This document shows, piece by piece, positions 7,548 through 14,547 of a stretch of 26,693 nt of DNA (position 1 is the first letter of the stretch; each line of letters starts with the position of its first letter). The stretch is from Parolsenella sp958406235 (GTDB taxonomy: Bacteria; Actinomycetota; Coriobacteriia; Coriobacteriales; Atopobiaceae), in the NCBI RefSeq assembly GCF_039062465.1, contig NZ_JBCLNF010000013.1:1-26693 (forward strand), written 5' to 3'. The notes beneath the pieces were generated by a model. The model was given only the letters and a program-made list of their open reading frames with translations. It was not told where the DNA came from and did not search any database. The position numbers and the translations under genes were made by a program.

Positions 7548-8411
7548 ATGGAAGACAACGCCAATTCCAAGCGCATCCTGCTCGTCAACGATATGGCCGG
7601 CTACGGCAAGGTCGCCCTCGCCGCCATGATCCCCATCCTGTCCTCCGCGCACCATCAGGTGTTCAACCTGCCCACGGCGCTCGTCTCCAACACGCTCGAC
7701 TACGGCACTTTCGACATCCTCGAGACCACGGGCTACATGCGCGGGGCCATCGACGCCTGGGGGAAGCTCGGCTTTGAATTCGACGCCGTGGCAACGGGTT
7801 TTCTGGTGAGCGAGGAGCAGACGAAGCTCGTCGCAGACTTCTGCCGCGCGCGACACGAGACGGGAGCCACCGTCTTCGTCGACCCGATCATGGGCGACGA
7901 GGGCAAGCTCTACAACGGCGTAAGCGAGGCGACCGTCGGCTTCATGCGTGAGATGTGCGGCAGCGCGGACGTCGTAATGCCCAACTTCACCGAGGCGGCC
8001 TTCCTGACGAGCCTCTTCACCGAGAGGACTGCTCCGGGCGCGGAGGGCCTGACGCGCGCGGAGGCAAAGGAACTCGTTGCCGGGATGCACGAGCTGGGCG
8101 CCGCCAAGGTCGTCGTCACGAGCTGCGCCGTGGATGGCGAGCACACCACGCTCGTGAGCGAGGGCGCAGGCAGCGAGCTCGCGGCTCTCCCCTATGACGA
8201 GGTGCCCGTACGCTTCCCCGGCACGGGCGATATCTTCTCCGCCGTCCTCATCGCCGACATGCTCGGCGGCGCGGGGCTCGTCGCGTCGACCCGGCGAGCG
8301 ATGGACGTCGTTCGCGACCTTCTCGTCAGGTGCGAGCACAACGAGGACAAGTTCAAGGGCATCCCCATCGAGCTTTACCTCGACCGCATCGCCGAGGTCG
8401 ACCACGCCTAG
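7548..8411 (+). CDS. Pyridoxal/pyridoxamine kinase (PfkB-type)
   Basis: Predicted ATP-dependent kinase that phosphorylates B6 vitamers in the salvage route to pyridoxal 5'-phosphate. The 287-residue product has the N-terminal LLVNDMAGYGKVALA in place of the usual SHVAYGHVG-type strand, then VDPIMGDEGKLY, PNFTEAAFLT, and the anion-hole/base motif FPGTGDIFSAVL, all characteristic of the PdxK/PdxY group. ATG at 7548 has AAGGAG upstream; the in-frame start at 7521 is less supported. Lies between a nicotinamidase-like gene and a TIGR04076-like gene on the same strand. A hydroxymethylpyrimidine kinase role is less likely given the PdxK-type DPxMGDxGKLY block. Confidence 0.87.
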   Translation: MEDNANSKRILLVNDMAGYGKVALAAMIPILSSAHHQVFNLPTALVSNTLDYGTFDILETTGYMRGAIDAWGKLGFEFDAVATGFLVSEEQTKLVADFCRARHETGATVFVDPIMGDEGKLYNGVSEATVGFMREMCGSADVVMPNFTEAAFLTSLFTERTAPGAEGLTRAEAKELVAGMHELGAAKVVVTSCAVDGEHTTLVSEGAGSELAALPYDEVPVRFPGTGDIFSAVLIADMLGGAGLVASTRRAMDVVRDLLVRCEHNEDKFKGIPIELYLDRIAEVDHA

Positions 8412-8447
8412 GAGCACTCACACGCCAACAACCCCGAGGAGGAGCCC

Positions 8448-8726
8448 ATGGCTCGCAGGCCCCGCATCCAGATAACGCTTACGGAGCGAATCGGCGCCCA
8501 CCCTTGCCACCACGGGCATAAGCCGGGTGACACCTGGGACTTCAACACCGAGCGCGGCAAGCTCTGCCCCATGGCCGCCCACGTCGCATTTCCCTATGTG
8601 GACATCTTGCGCTACGGTGGTTCCGTTCCCGGCAACGAGCCAGGATGTGCGCGCTTCTGTTGCCCTGACGTCGACACGATCAACGTGTTCGAGGCTCGTA
8701 TCGTCGAACGGGAGGAAGGCCGCTAG
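8448..8726 (+). CDS. TIGR04076-like small cysteine-rich protein
   Basis: A 92-residue protein of unknown function resembling the TIGR04076 family: an N-terminal basic strand, CHHGHKPGDTWDF, a GKLCPMAAHVAFPYVDILRYGG block, and a C-terminal CCPDVDTINVFEARIVE strand. Four or five cysteines (C20, C40, C67, C71, C72 by my count) could bind metal or a redox partner; this is inference. A strong RBS, GAGGAGGAG, lies just before the ATG, 36 nt after the kinase stop. The stop codon overlaps the stop of the convergent glycosylase gene in the shared tetramer CTAG (8723-8726). Confidence 0.75.
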   Translation: MARRPRIQITLTERIGAHPCHHGHKPGDTWDFNTERGKLCPMAAHVAFPYVDILRYGGSVPGNEPGCARFCCPDVDTINVFEARIVEREEGR

Positions 8727-9229
8727 CGAACGTCAAGCGCCGCAAGTTCCTCTGCCCAACGCCCTGTGAGACGATCGAGCGACCACGCGGCGTTTGCCGG
8801 GCTGGTCGAGGGCATCACGATGGCAGCGTGACCTGCTATGGCCTCGAGGTACCGATGGTAAAGCCGCCCCGACGTCGCACCGTTGCATAGGATGGCCTCG
8901 ATGGGTGCCGCGGACGTGACGCGCGTGACGTCGACAGGCACGACGTTCTTGATGCTCGCGTCGCTCGAGCCACGAATGTCGCAGCTGGCGATGACGTCCC
9001 AGAGGGCGATGCCATGCGCAAGCAGCATCCCGCGCTTCTCGGCGATGGACGTAGGCGTGGGCTCGCCCAGGCAAGAGGCCATGACGCGCCAGAAGCGGTT
9101 CTGCGGGTTGCCGTAGTAGAAGTCATTCGCGCGCGATAGCACGCTAGGAAAGCTCCCGAGCACAAGAACTCGGGAGCTTTCGTCATAGACAGGCTCGAAG
9201 CCGTGATCTATGTGCTGGTAATCAGCCAC
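8723..9229 (-). CDS. DNA-deoxyinosine glycosylase (uracil-DNA glycosylase superfamily, HDG type)
   Basis: Predicted base-excision repair enzyme that removes hypoxanthine, and perhaps uracil, from DNA. The 168-residue product has VLVLGSFPS (21-29), the family's motif 1, YGNPQNRFW (39-47), LWDVIASCDIRGSSDASIKN (76-95), the segment that separates this family from MUG/UDG, and PSTSPANA (140-147), the motif 2 loop. It uses a GTG start at 9229 with only a weak GAGA upstream, 18 nt after the luxS stop, so it is probably co-transcribed with luxS and translationally coupled. Length is normal for the family. Function assignment is by motif pattern. Confidence 0.82.
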   Translation of the reverse strand: MADYQHIDHGFEPVYDESSRVLVLGSFPSVLSRANDFYYGNPQNRFWRVMASCLGEPTPTSIAEKRGMLLAHGIALWDVIASCDIRGSSDASIKNVVPVDVTRVTSAAPIEAILCNGATSGRLYHRYLEAIAGHAAIVMPSTSPANAAWSLDRLTGRWAEELAALDVR

Positions 9230-9247
9230 GATTATCTCGAACCCAGG

Positions 9248-9739
9248 CTACTCACCCGTGGGGTAGTTGAGGTGCGCCTCGTCAATGCCGTCGAGGTCGC
9301 GCTCGAGGTAGCGCGCGGCGAGCCACTTGGCCATGCCGAGGTTCTGGTCGAGGTAGTTGCCGCACTCCTCGGGCCTGGCACCCGGAATCTCGCCCTCGAA
9401 GTCGCGGACGAACTCGAACATCTCGCGGACGAGCGGCAGAATCTCCTCGGAGGAGACCTCGCCAAAGACTACGAGGTAGAAGCCCGTGCGACAGCCCATC
9501 GGACCAAAGTAGACGACGCGCGGGGCCCACTCGGCATGGTTGCGCAGGAAGGTCGCGCCCAGGTGCTCGATGGTGTGGCACTCCGCCGTGTTCATGACGG
9601 GCTCGTCATTGGGGGCGGTAAGGCGCAGGTCGAACGTGGTGACCGCCATACCGCTCGCAGGGTCACGATCGATGCGGCTCACGTAGATGCCCGGCTCGAG
9701 CAGAAGGTGGTTGACGGAGAAGCTCGCGATGCGCTCCAT
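9248..9739 (-). CDS. luxS: S-ribosylhomocysteine lyase
   Basis: Metalloenzyme of the activated methyl cycle that splits S-ribosylhomocysteine into homocysteine and DPD, the precursor of autoinducer-2. In the 163-residue product His55 and His59 of HTIEH and Cys126 of ECGNY form the metal site, Glu58 is the catalytic base, and Cys83 in MGCRTGFYL is the second catalytic residue; nothing is missing. ATG at 9739 gives the canonical MERIASFSVNH start, with AAAGGA 8 nt upstream; a GTG at 9757 is rejected. The 136-nt gap to the upstream LOG gene is largely filled by a tandem octamer array (9773-9852), the leader or intercistronic region of luxS. Pfs (nucleosidase), the usual partner, is not in view. 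Confidence 0.97.
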   Translation of the reverse strand: MERIASFSVNHLLLEPGIYVSRIDRDPASGMAVTTFDLRLTAPNDEPVMNTAECHTIEHLGATFLRNHAEWAPRVVYFGPMGCRTGFYLVVFGEVSSEEILPLVREMFEFVRDFEGEIPGARPEECGNYLDQNLGMAKWLAARYLERDLDGIDEAHLNYPTGE

Positions 9740-9772
9740 GTGACTGTCCTTTCCCACGTCGCCCTCGACAGG

Positions 9773-9852
9773 CGGCGATACGGCGTTCCGGCGTTCCGGC
9801 GTTCCGGCGTTCCGGCGTTCCGGCGTTCCGGCGTTCCGGCGTTCCGGCGATT
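9773..9852. repeat. Tandem octamer array in front of luxS
   Basis: Eight exact head-to-tail copies of CGGCGTTC occupy 9781-9844. In register, one variant unit lies on each side: CGGCGATA (9773-9780) and CGGCGATT (9845-9852), making ten units in 80 bp. The array sits 34-113 nt upstream of the luxS ATG on the transcribed side. The luxS frame is open through the array but has no start codon in it, so it is read as leader, not protein. Two units can fold as CCGG-AACG-CCGG mini-hairpins. Copy number may vary by slippage. Confidence 0.97.
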
Positions 9853-9875
9853 ATCCTACGTTTCAGTGACACAGC

Positions 9876-10709
9876 TTACACGAGCGAGCGGCCGCACGTA
9901 ACGATTTCGACCGCCTCGTCCACGTCATCCGTGACTTTCACGAGCTCAGGATCGAGCGGAGAGATCATGCCCGCATCCATCACGGGGCCTTCGATCCAAT
10001 CGAAGAGGCCGCGCCAGTACTCCGAGCCAAACATGACGACCGGCATGCTCTTGACCTTATGAGTCTGGATGAGGGTGAGTAGCTCGAAGCCCTCGTCGAG
10101 CGTGCCGAACCCACCAGGAAACACGATCGCGCCGCTCGAGTACTTGACGAACATCGTCTTGCGCACGAAGAAGTACCTGAACGTCATGCCGAGGTTAACC
10201 CAGCGGTTCATACCCTCCTCATGCGGCAGCTCGATGCCGAGGCCCACAGACTTGCCACGCGCGCTCGCCGCTCCCCTGTTTGCTGCCTCCATGATGCCGG
10301 GGCCGCCACCTGTGATGACGGCGAAGCCACGCTGGGCAAGAAGCCTTCCTGCGCGGCGCGCCGCGGCATACATTGGATCATCGCGCTTGGTGCGGGCCGA
10401 GCCAAAGCAGGAGATGGCGGGGCCGAGATCGGCCAAGGCGCCAAAGCCATCGACAAACTCGGACTGGATGCGAAGAACGCGCCAGGGATCCATGTGGAGC
10501 CACTCGGTCGAATCCTCGGAGTTGAGGAGTTCCTCCGTCGTGCTTCGCTCGGGGATGAGGTCTCCTCGGAGGATGACTGGGCCCTTGTGATACGTGACAT
10601 CGAAGGGCTCGTCTGAGGGGTGAGACATATCGAGCGGCGCGACGGCAGGCTGATGAGGGCCGGGGGCAACGTCGGGCTTGGCGCCCTCGGTCAGGTGCTT
10701 GTCGTTCAT
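9876..10709 (-). CDS. LOG-family protein (TIGR00730-like Rossmann fold)
   Basis: Probable nucleoside 5'-monophosphate phosphoribohydrolase, the enzyme class that includes plant LOG and bacterial PpnN/YvdD proteins. The 277-residue product has the glycine-rich VITGGGPGIMEAANRGA and the defining FPGGFGTLDEGFE, plus CFGSARTKRDDP near the start of the domain and IELPHEEGMN. A roughly 90-residue N-terminal region precedes the Rossmann domain, making it longer than minimal LOG proteins. ATG at 10709 has GGAGG 6 nt upstream and follows the YdcF-like stop by 12 nt, so the two are one transcript. Real substrate unknown; the older annotation 'lysine decarboxylase' for this family is misleading. Confidence 0.9.
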   Translation of the reverse strand: MNDKHLTEGAKPDVAPGPHQPAVAPLDMSHPSDEPFDVTYHKGPVILRGDLIPERSTTEELLNSEDSTEWLHMDPWRVLRIQSEFVDGFGALADLGPAISCFGSARTKRDDPMYAAARRAGRLLAQRGFAVITGGGPGIMEAANRGAASARGKSVGLGIELPHEEGMNRWVNLGMTFRYFFVRKTMFVKYSSGAIVFPGGFGTLDEGFELLTLIQTHKVKSMPVVMFGSEYWRGLFDWIEGPVMDAGMISPLDPELVKVTDDVDEAVEIVTCGRSLV

Positions 10710-10721
10710 GGCAACCTCCAA

Positions 10722-11462
10722 CTAGAGATTTCCGACCATGGCGTCCTTCGCAAGCGCCGCACACTCGCGAACGCAGGCTTGCGGCAGGTAGAGGGGGTTT
10801 GTGGGTGCTGAAATGCCATAGACGCTGGACAGCCCCTGGCGACGCGCGAGGCGGGTGGCGCGCAGCACGTGGAAGTCATTCGTGACGACGCCCACGGAGG
10901 CGTCCGGGGAATCGAGGAGCGCCGCGGAAAAGCGCAGGTTCTCGGCCGTGGTGGTCGAACGGTCCTCAAGCAGAATGCGCGAGGCATCTACGCCCGCGGC
11001 CTCAAGGTAGCGGGCCATCGCCTCCGCCTCGCTGCATGGTTCGTCAGGACCCTGGCCGCCGGAGACGATACACGCGGTCTCCGGGTTCCGCTCCAGATAA
11101 GTCACGGCCTCATCCAGGCGATAGCGAAGCGTCTCCTTGGGAGAGCCATCCGCGTTGAGATTCGCCCCGAGGACGATGATGCAGTCTAGGTTCGCCGGCG
11201 GAGTCGAGACGGCCGCGCGCATGATGAGCGCGCAACCTGCAAAAACACCGCACGCAAGCAGAGCCATCACGGCAACGGCAATCCGGCGGGTCCATACGGG
11301 GAGCGTTTGCCAGGCACCTATTCGATGTGCCCATCCTGCGGCAAGAAGCGCCGCACCCACGACTATCCACGCAAGGAAGAACCCACGAGCGGGATACAAG
11401 ACGCCCATAGCGGCACCATAGGCGACGCTGACGACACCAACAGCTATGAGGATGATTGCCAT
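10722..11462 (-). CDS. YdcF/SanA-like membrane protein (DUF218)
   Basis: Membrane protein with a DUF218 domain, a family tied loosely to envelope integrity. The 246-residue product has about three hydrophobic helices in its first 85 residues, then the domain motifs CIIVLGANLNADGSP, LRYRLDEAV, CIVSGGQGPDEPCSEAEAM, ILLEDRSTTTAENLRFS and VTNDFHVLRA. The charged residues in these blocks (Asp, Glu, Asn, His) are those expected to line the pocket. ATG at 11462 has AAGG 8 nt upstream; the GTG at 11471 is too close to it. Upstream of and likely co-transcribed with the LOG gene. Molecular activity unknown. Confidence 0.85.
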   Translation of the reverse strand: MAIILIAVGVVSVAYGAAMGVLYPARGFFLAWIVVGAALLAAGWAHRIGAWQTLPVWTRRIAVAVMALLACGVFAGCALIMRAAVSTPPANLDCIIVLGANLNADGSPKETLRYRLDEAVTYLERNPETACIVSGGQGPDEPCSEAEAMARYLEAAGVDASRILLEDRSTTTAENLRFSAALLDSPDASVGVVTNDFHVLRATRLARRQGLSSVYGISAPTNPLYLPQACVRECAALAKDAMVGNL

Positions 11463-11565
11463 AACACGCACCTTCGATCAGCCGAGGAGCTCGAGGCTCG
11501 CGCGATAGCGGCCCGGCAGCACGCGATACAGAAAACGTATACCCAAGCCGCCGAATCGATATCCC

Positions 11566-11952
11566 CTAAACACGCGGGCACAGTCCACCGGCAACGAGCT
11601 GACCAGCAAAGCAGGCCAAGACGCCAAGCACGAGACTGAGCACCACGTATCCCCCGCCGACAAACCAGTTGCCGCGTTCGAAGAGTCCCGATGCCTCAAG
11701 GGCGAAGGTGGAGAAGGTCGTGAATCCGCCGCAGAATCCGGTCTTGAGCAGAAGCGTCGTCTTGGGAGGAAGCGAAGCGGGAACGGCGAGGCCAACGATA
11801 AAGCCGATGCAAAAGGCGCCAATCACGTTCGTGACGAAGGTGGCAACGGGAAACCCCGCATCCGCAGTGGACCCAAATGGCGCAAGCGAGATGAGCCATC
11901 GTGCAACAGACCCAGCGCCTCCGCCAACGAACACCGCAAGAGCATCAAGCAT
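11566..11952 (-). CDS. crcB: Fluoride channel CrcB/Fluc
   Basis: Small membrane protein that exports fluoride as a dual-topology dimer. The 128-residue product has four predicted helices: 3-22, with GGAGSVARWLI; 34-58, with TNVIGAFCIG and the conserved Asn42; 66-88, with the TGFCGGFTTFSTF block that carries the Phe box and the central sodium site; and 97-120. GGAAGGA lies before the ATG at 11952. A single copy is seen, whereas many Gram-positives carry a paired heterodimer, so this one would act as a homodimer unless a partner lies elsewhere. I saw no fluoride riboswitch in the leader. Confidence 0.93.
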   Translation of the reverse strand: MLDALAVFVGGGAGSVARWLISLAPFGSTADAGFPVATFVTNVIGAFCIGFIVGLAVPASLPPKTTLLLKTGFCGGFTTFSTFALEASGLFERGNWFVGGGYVVLSLVLGVLACFAGQLVAGGLCPRV

Positions 11953-11960
11953 GATCAATC

Positions 11961-12046
11961 CTTCCAAAAATGCGCGTCAATTCGCTCAAGGATACGAGCT
12001 GGGTTACAGCCTCGAGCCACACCCCTCCCAAATAACGCGCGTCAAC
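11961..12046. repeat. Duplicated leader segment upstream of crcB
   Basis: Two similar blocks about 63 nt apart (11961-11982 and 12024-12046) read on the minus strand as TTGACGCGC, then an A/T stretch, then a purine-rich RBS-like run (GGAAGG and GGGAGGGG). The nearer copy supplies the crcB RBS. The farther one has no obvious gene after it. This may be a partial duplication of the leader. Confidence 0.45.
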
Positions 12047-12080
12047 GCGCTCCAGCATACGCCGAGAAATGAAGGGATAC

Positions 12081-12205
12081 CGAAAGTGAGCAGCCAAATC
12101 AAACCTGCCAAAGTAGCCCATAGAACGTCAATCGATCTACCTGCGGGTTTTCAAACGCAAATCGACCGTCTACTCGCACGGGCGCCACTTGGCTGCTCAC
12201 TTTCG
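12081..12205. repeat. 17-bp perfect inverted repeat, arms 91 bp apart
   Basis: CGAAAGTGAGCAGCCAA at 12081-12097 is the exact reverse complement of 12189-12205. The interval between has no gene and no obvious recombinase site. It lies in the 486-nt gene-free gap (11968-12453) between crcB and the LURP-like gene, which otherwise holds the duplicated leader, a terminator and degenerate repeats. The arms could be terminal repeats of a tiny remnant element or a long RNA stem. Confidence 0.8.
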
Positions 12206-12279
12206 CATTTAAGGGACTTTCCGGCACTTCCCCGCGTCAATCCAACGGCAAAACAAGGCAGCGAGACATTGATTCGAAC

Positions 12280-12312
12280 AAAAGGAGGGCCCGGACATAT
12301 GCCGGACCCTCC
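12280..12312 (-). terminator. Rho-independent terminator downstream of the LURP-like gene
   Basis: GGAGGG plus CCGG (12284-12294) pair with CCGG plus CCCTCC (12302-12312) around a 7-nt loop with one unpaired base on each side. On the minus strand the stem is followed by TTTT (12283-12280) and TTG. It ends the transcript of the gene at 12454-13323, leaving a long 3' region that contains degenerate repeats. Confidence 0.85.
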
Positions 12313-12320
12313 CAAGTCGT

Positions 12321-12432
12321 CGCATTAGCCAAACCGCGCCGGTTCAAAAACGACCGCTCGCAAGCGTTAGTGCTAGCCGAACCGCATCGGTCCAGAAGCG
12401 GGCGTTCGCATTAGCCGATCCTCTCTGGCCCA
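12321..12432. repeat. Three degenerate direct repeats with AACCG dyads
   Basis: GCATTAGCC at 12322, GTGCTAGCC at 12370 and GCATTAGCC at 12408 each start a related block of about 30 bp ending near CAGAA/CAAAA plus CG. The first contains the exact dyad AACCG-CGC-CGGTT, the second a near copy (AACCG-CAT-CGGTC), the third a decayed one. They sit between the stop of the LURP-like gene and its terminator, hence in its 3' untranslated region. Confidence 0.65.
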
Positions 12433-12453
12433 GAACGTGCAAGCCACAGGCGT

Positions 12454-13323
12454 TTAGCTCCTGTTGTTGCCGCCAATCAGCTCGTCGAGAATCGACGGGC
12501 CCATCGGGTTCTCGTTAGCGATGCGCTCGCTTTCGAGCACCTCGATGTGGTGCTGCTGACTGATGTGGAGCATCACGACAGCGATGGCAACACAGAGGTC
12601 ATCATGGGCGGTATCGCTAATCTCGATGTTGTGGGAATCGGCACGGCGGCAGCCGGACAGAGCGAGCGTGCCCTTGGAGTCGCGAAGCTTGAAGTCAAAG
12701 TTGAGAAGATCATCGCCCTTGATCTTCCAATCCGTCTCACCGACCGCGATGGTGTGGGGAGTCTTCAGCAGGTCGCGGACAAGGCGAACAGAGTGGCCGT
12801 TAGAAAGCTTGATGTCATAGACGTGGCTGGTAGAGATGACCTGGCCGCGAACCGAGCCGAGGACGGAGCCGCCCGCCGCGCGAATCTCGGCCTTGGGCCC
12901 GAAGGCGCCCGTCCTACCGCTAATCTCGAACACGGTGTTGCCAGACCCGTCAACGATATTCATCTCAGAATCGAAGACGTCGGCAGCGGCGCCCTGGAAG
13001 TGCAGCTTGCGAACGGCGCCGGTAACGGCAGTGAAGGCCTTGGTCTCGGACTTCTCGCCCTCCTTGTTCTTGGCCTTGGTCGCGACGATGTTGCGCGCGC
13101 CAAGAACAATGAGCACGATGCCGATAAGTGCGAAGGACGCGCCGGCGATGGCCGCCATATTGGAGCTATTTGAACCCGGGGTCGTAATCGCGCCATACAC
13201 GTAGAGGCAGCCGGTAATGACCAGGAGGGTACCCCAACCGATGAGCATGTAGGCGAACGTCTTCGCCATCGTACGCTGGGTCTTATAGTCTTGGGTCCTG
13301 ATGTCGTACTTGTTCTTTGCCAT
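12454..13323 (-). CDS. Two-TM membrane protein with LURP-one-like domain
   Basis: A 289-residue protein with a short basic N-terminus, two transmembrane helices (about 22-46 and 56-78), a charged linker, and a C-terminal region (about 100-255) that resembles the LURP-one-related/Tubby-like fold. The cue is DSEMNIVDGSGNTVFEISGR then GAFGPKAEIR, GSVLGSVRGQ and a following run of beta-strands with WKIKGD. Such domains are close to phospholipid scramblases, so membrane or lipid association is plausible, but no activity is established. GGGAGGGC precedes the ATG at 13323. It is not in an operon; a terminator lies at 12280-12312. Upstream 13324-13583 shows no gene. Domain call is by pattern and moderate in certainty. 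Confidence 0.7.
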   Translation of the reverse strand: MAKNKYDIRTQDYKTQRTMAKTFAYMLIGWGTLLVITGCLYVYGAITTPGSNSSNMAAIAGASFALIGIVLIVLGARNIVATKAKNKEGEKSETKAFTAVTGAVRKLHFQGAAADVFDSEMNIVDGSGNTVFEISGRTGAFGPKAEIRAAGGSVLGSVRGQVISTSHVYDIKLSNGHSVRLVRDLLKTPHTIAVGETDWKIKGDDLLNFDFKLRDSKGTLALSGCRRADSHNIEISDTAHDDLCVAIAVVMLHISQQHHIEVLESERIANENPMGPSILDELIGGNNRS

Positions 13324-13583
13324 GCGTGCCCTCCCGGCCTGCGCACGGCGTCCGCGCAGCCTCGGCGGCGCACGTTGCGTGGCAGGATTCTCTGTTACGA
13401 AATTGTTGCGTAGTGAAGTGTACCCGAACGAACGCAGAGCAACCTCGCAAATGACCGCCCTCGCGAGTCATTCCCTGGTGGGCGGCAGCAAGCGCCTGGG
13501 CGGCGCGGCGGTCCAGCGGCAAGCACGGCCCGACGGCCTGCGGCCCACCGGGTCGTGAGCCCCACCGGACAAAGCGCGGCAGC

Positions 13584-14453
13584 CTAAGCGCTCTTCTTGA
13601 AGAACGCCAACGCGATCGCACCGGGGCCGACGTGGATGCCAATCGTCGCTCCCACGGAGTGAACGGGCAGGTCATCGGCGCACACATTGGCCTCCCAGAT
13701 GCCACGGGAGTCCTCGATGTACTTCCTGAGCAGGACGTCGTCGAGACCGGCGTAGCCAAGCGCGATCGGCATCGAGAAGTCAATGCCGCCGGACTTCTCG
13801 ATCTGCTGGGTCAGGAGGTTGCGCCCGTTCTTGGAGCCACGCGCCTTACCCAGCACGACGACCTCGCCATCCTCGACGGAGATGACCGGCTTGATGGAGA
13901 GCAGCTGACCCACGGCAGCGGCGGCGGCAGGCACGCGCCCGCCACGACGGAGATACTCGAGCGTGTCGAGCAGACCCACGACGAAGATGTCGTCGCGCAC
14001 CTGCTCGAGGGCGGTGGCGATGTCCGCCGCGGTAAGGCCCTCCCCCACGAGGCGCAGGGCATAATCGACGAGGACGCGCTCACCCACGCAAACGTTGCGG
14101 CTGTCAACGACGTAGACGCCGCCATCAAAGCCAGACGCAGCGGAAACGGCACTCTCATACGTGCCGGAGAGCTTTCCGGAGACCGTGATAACAACGGCAT
14201 CCTCCCCCGCCTCGCGTGCCTCGCGAATGGCGCCCTCGAAGGCATACGGGTTCACCTGGCCGGTCTTCGGCAGGTCATCGCACTCGACGAGGAGCTCGTA
14301 GAAGCGCTTGTGCGTGAGGTCAACGCTGTCGGCATAGGTATCCGAGCCAAAGGTGATGCTCAGGGGCAGGACAGTGAGCGCCGGGCTTCCGGCGGCCTCG
14401 ATGTCTTCCGGGGTTATATCAGACGCGGAGTCCGTGATGATGCGAACGGCCAT
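13584..14453 (-). CDS. DegV family fatty-acid-binding protein
   Basis: Cytosolic protein of the DegV/FakB family, which holds a fatty acid in a long cavity and presents it to a FakA-type kinase. The 289-residue product begins RIITDSASDITPE, the diagnostic N-terminus, followed by LPLSITFG, LPKTGQVNPYAFEGAI, VVITVSGKLSGTYESA, VYVVDSRNVCVGE and a C-terminal VHVGPGAIALAFF-like strand (IHVGPG). ATG at 14453 is preceded by GAGG 7 nt upstream. The gene lies 94 nt after marR on the same strand. No FakA gene is in view. Confidence 0.92.
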   Translation of the reverse strand: MAVRIITDSASDITPEDIEAAGSPALTVLPLSITFGSDTYADSVDLTHKRFYELLVECDDLPKTGQVNPYAFEGAIREAREAGEDAVVITVSGKLSGTYESAVSAASGFDGGVYVVDSRNVCVGERVLVDYALRLVGEGLTAADIATALEQVRDDIFVVGLLDTLEYLRRGGRVPAAAAAVGQLLSIKPVISVEDGEVVVLGKARGSKNGRNLLTQQIEKSGGIDFSMPIALGYAGLDDVLLRKYIEDSRGIWEANVCADDLPVHSVGATIGIHVGPGAIALAFFKKSA

Positions 14454-14547
14454 GGTGAACCCTCTTCCTTTTCACGCGTGCGAAGGCAAGGCCCACAAGA
14501 ATAGAGGCCTCGTGACCCATCGCAACGCTTCGATGGACGCCTGAGCG

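Noticed and set aside
6930..8417. Long minus-strand open frame antisense to the hydrolase and kinase genes
   Set aside because: Spans two real genes and their gap with no RBS; composition is typical of antisense frames.
9773..9852. Octamer array as a CRISPR
   Set aside because: Units are contiguous 8-mers with no spacers and no cas genes are near.
9663..9872. Repeat-peptide frame (TPERRNAG units) through the octamer array
   Set aside because: The octamer length makes the reading frame cycle every three units, and the frame overlaps luxS out of register. No RBS. Treated as noncoding.
11953..12280. Fluoride riboswitch upstream of crcB
   Set aside because: I looked for the conserved pseudoknot and GG-rich start of the crcB RNA motif on the crcB strand and did not find a convincing match.
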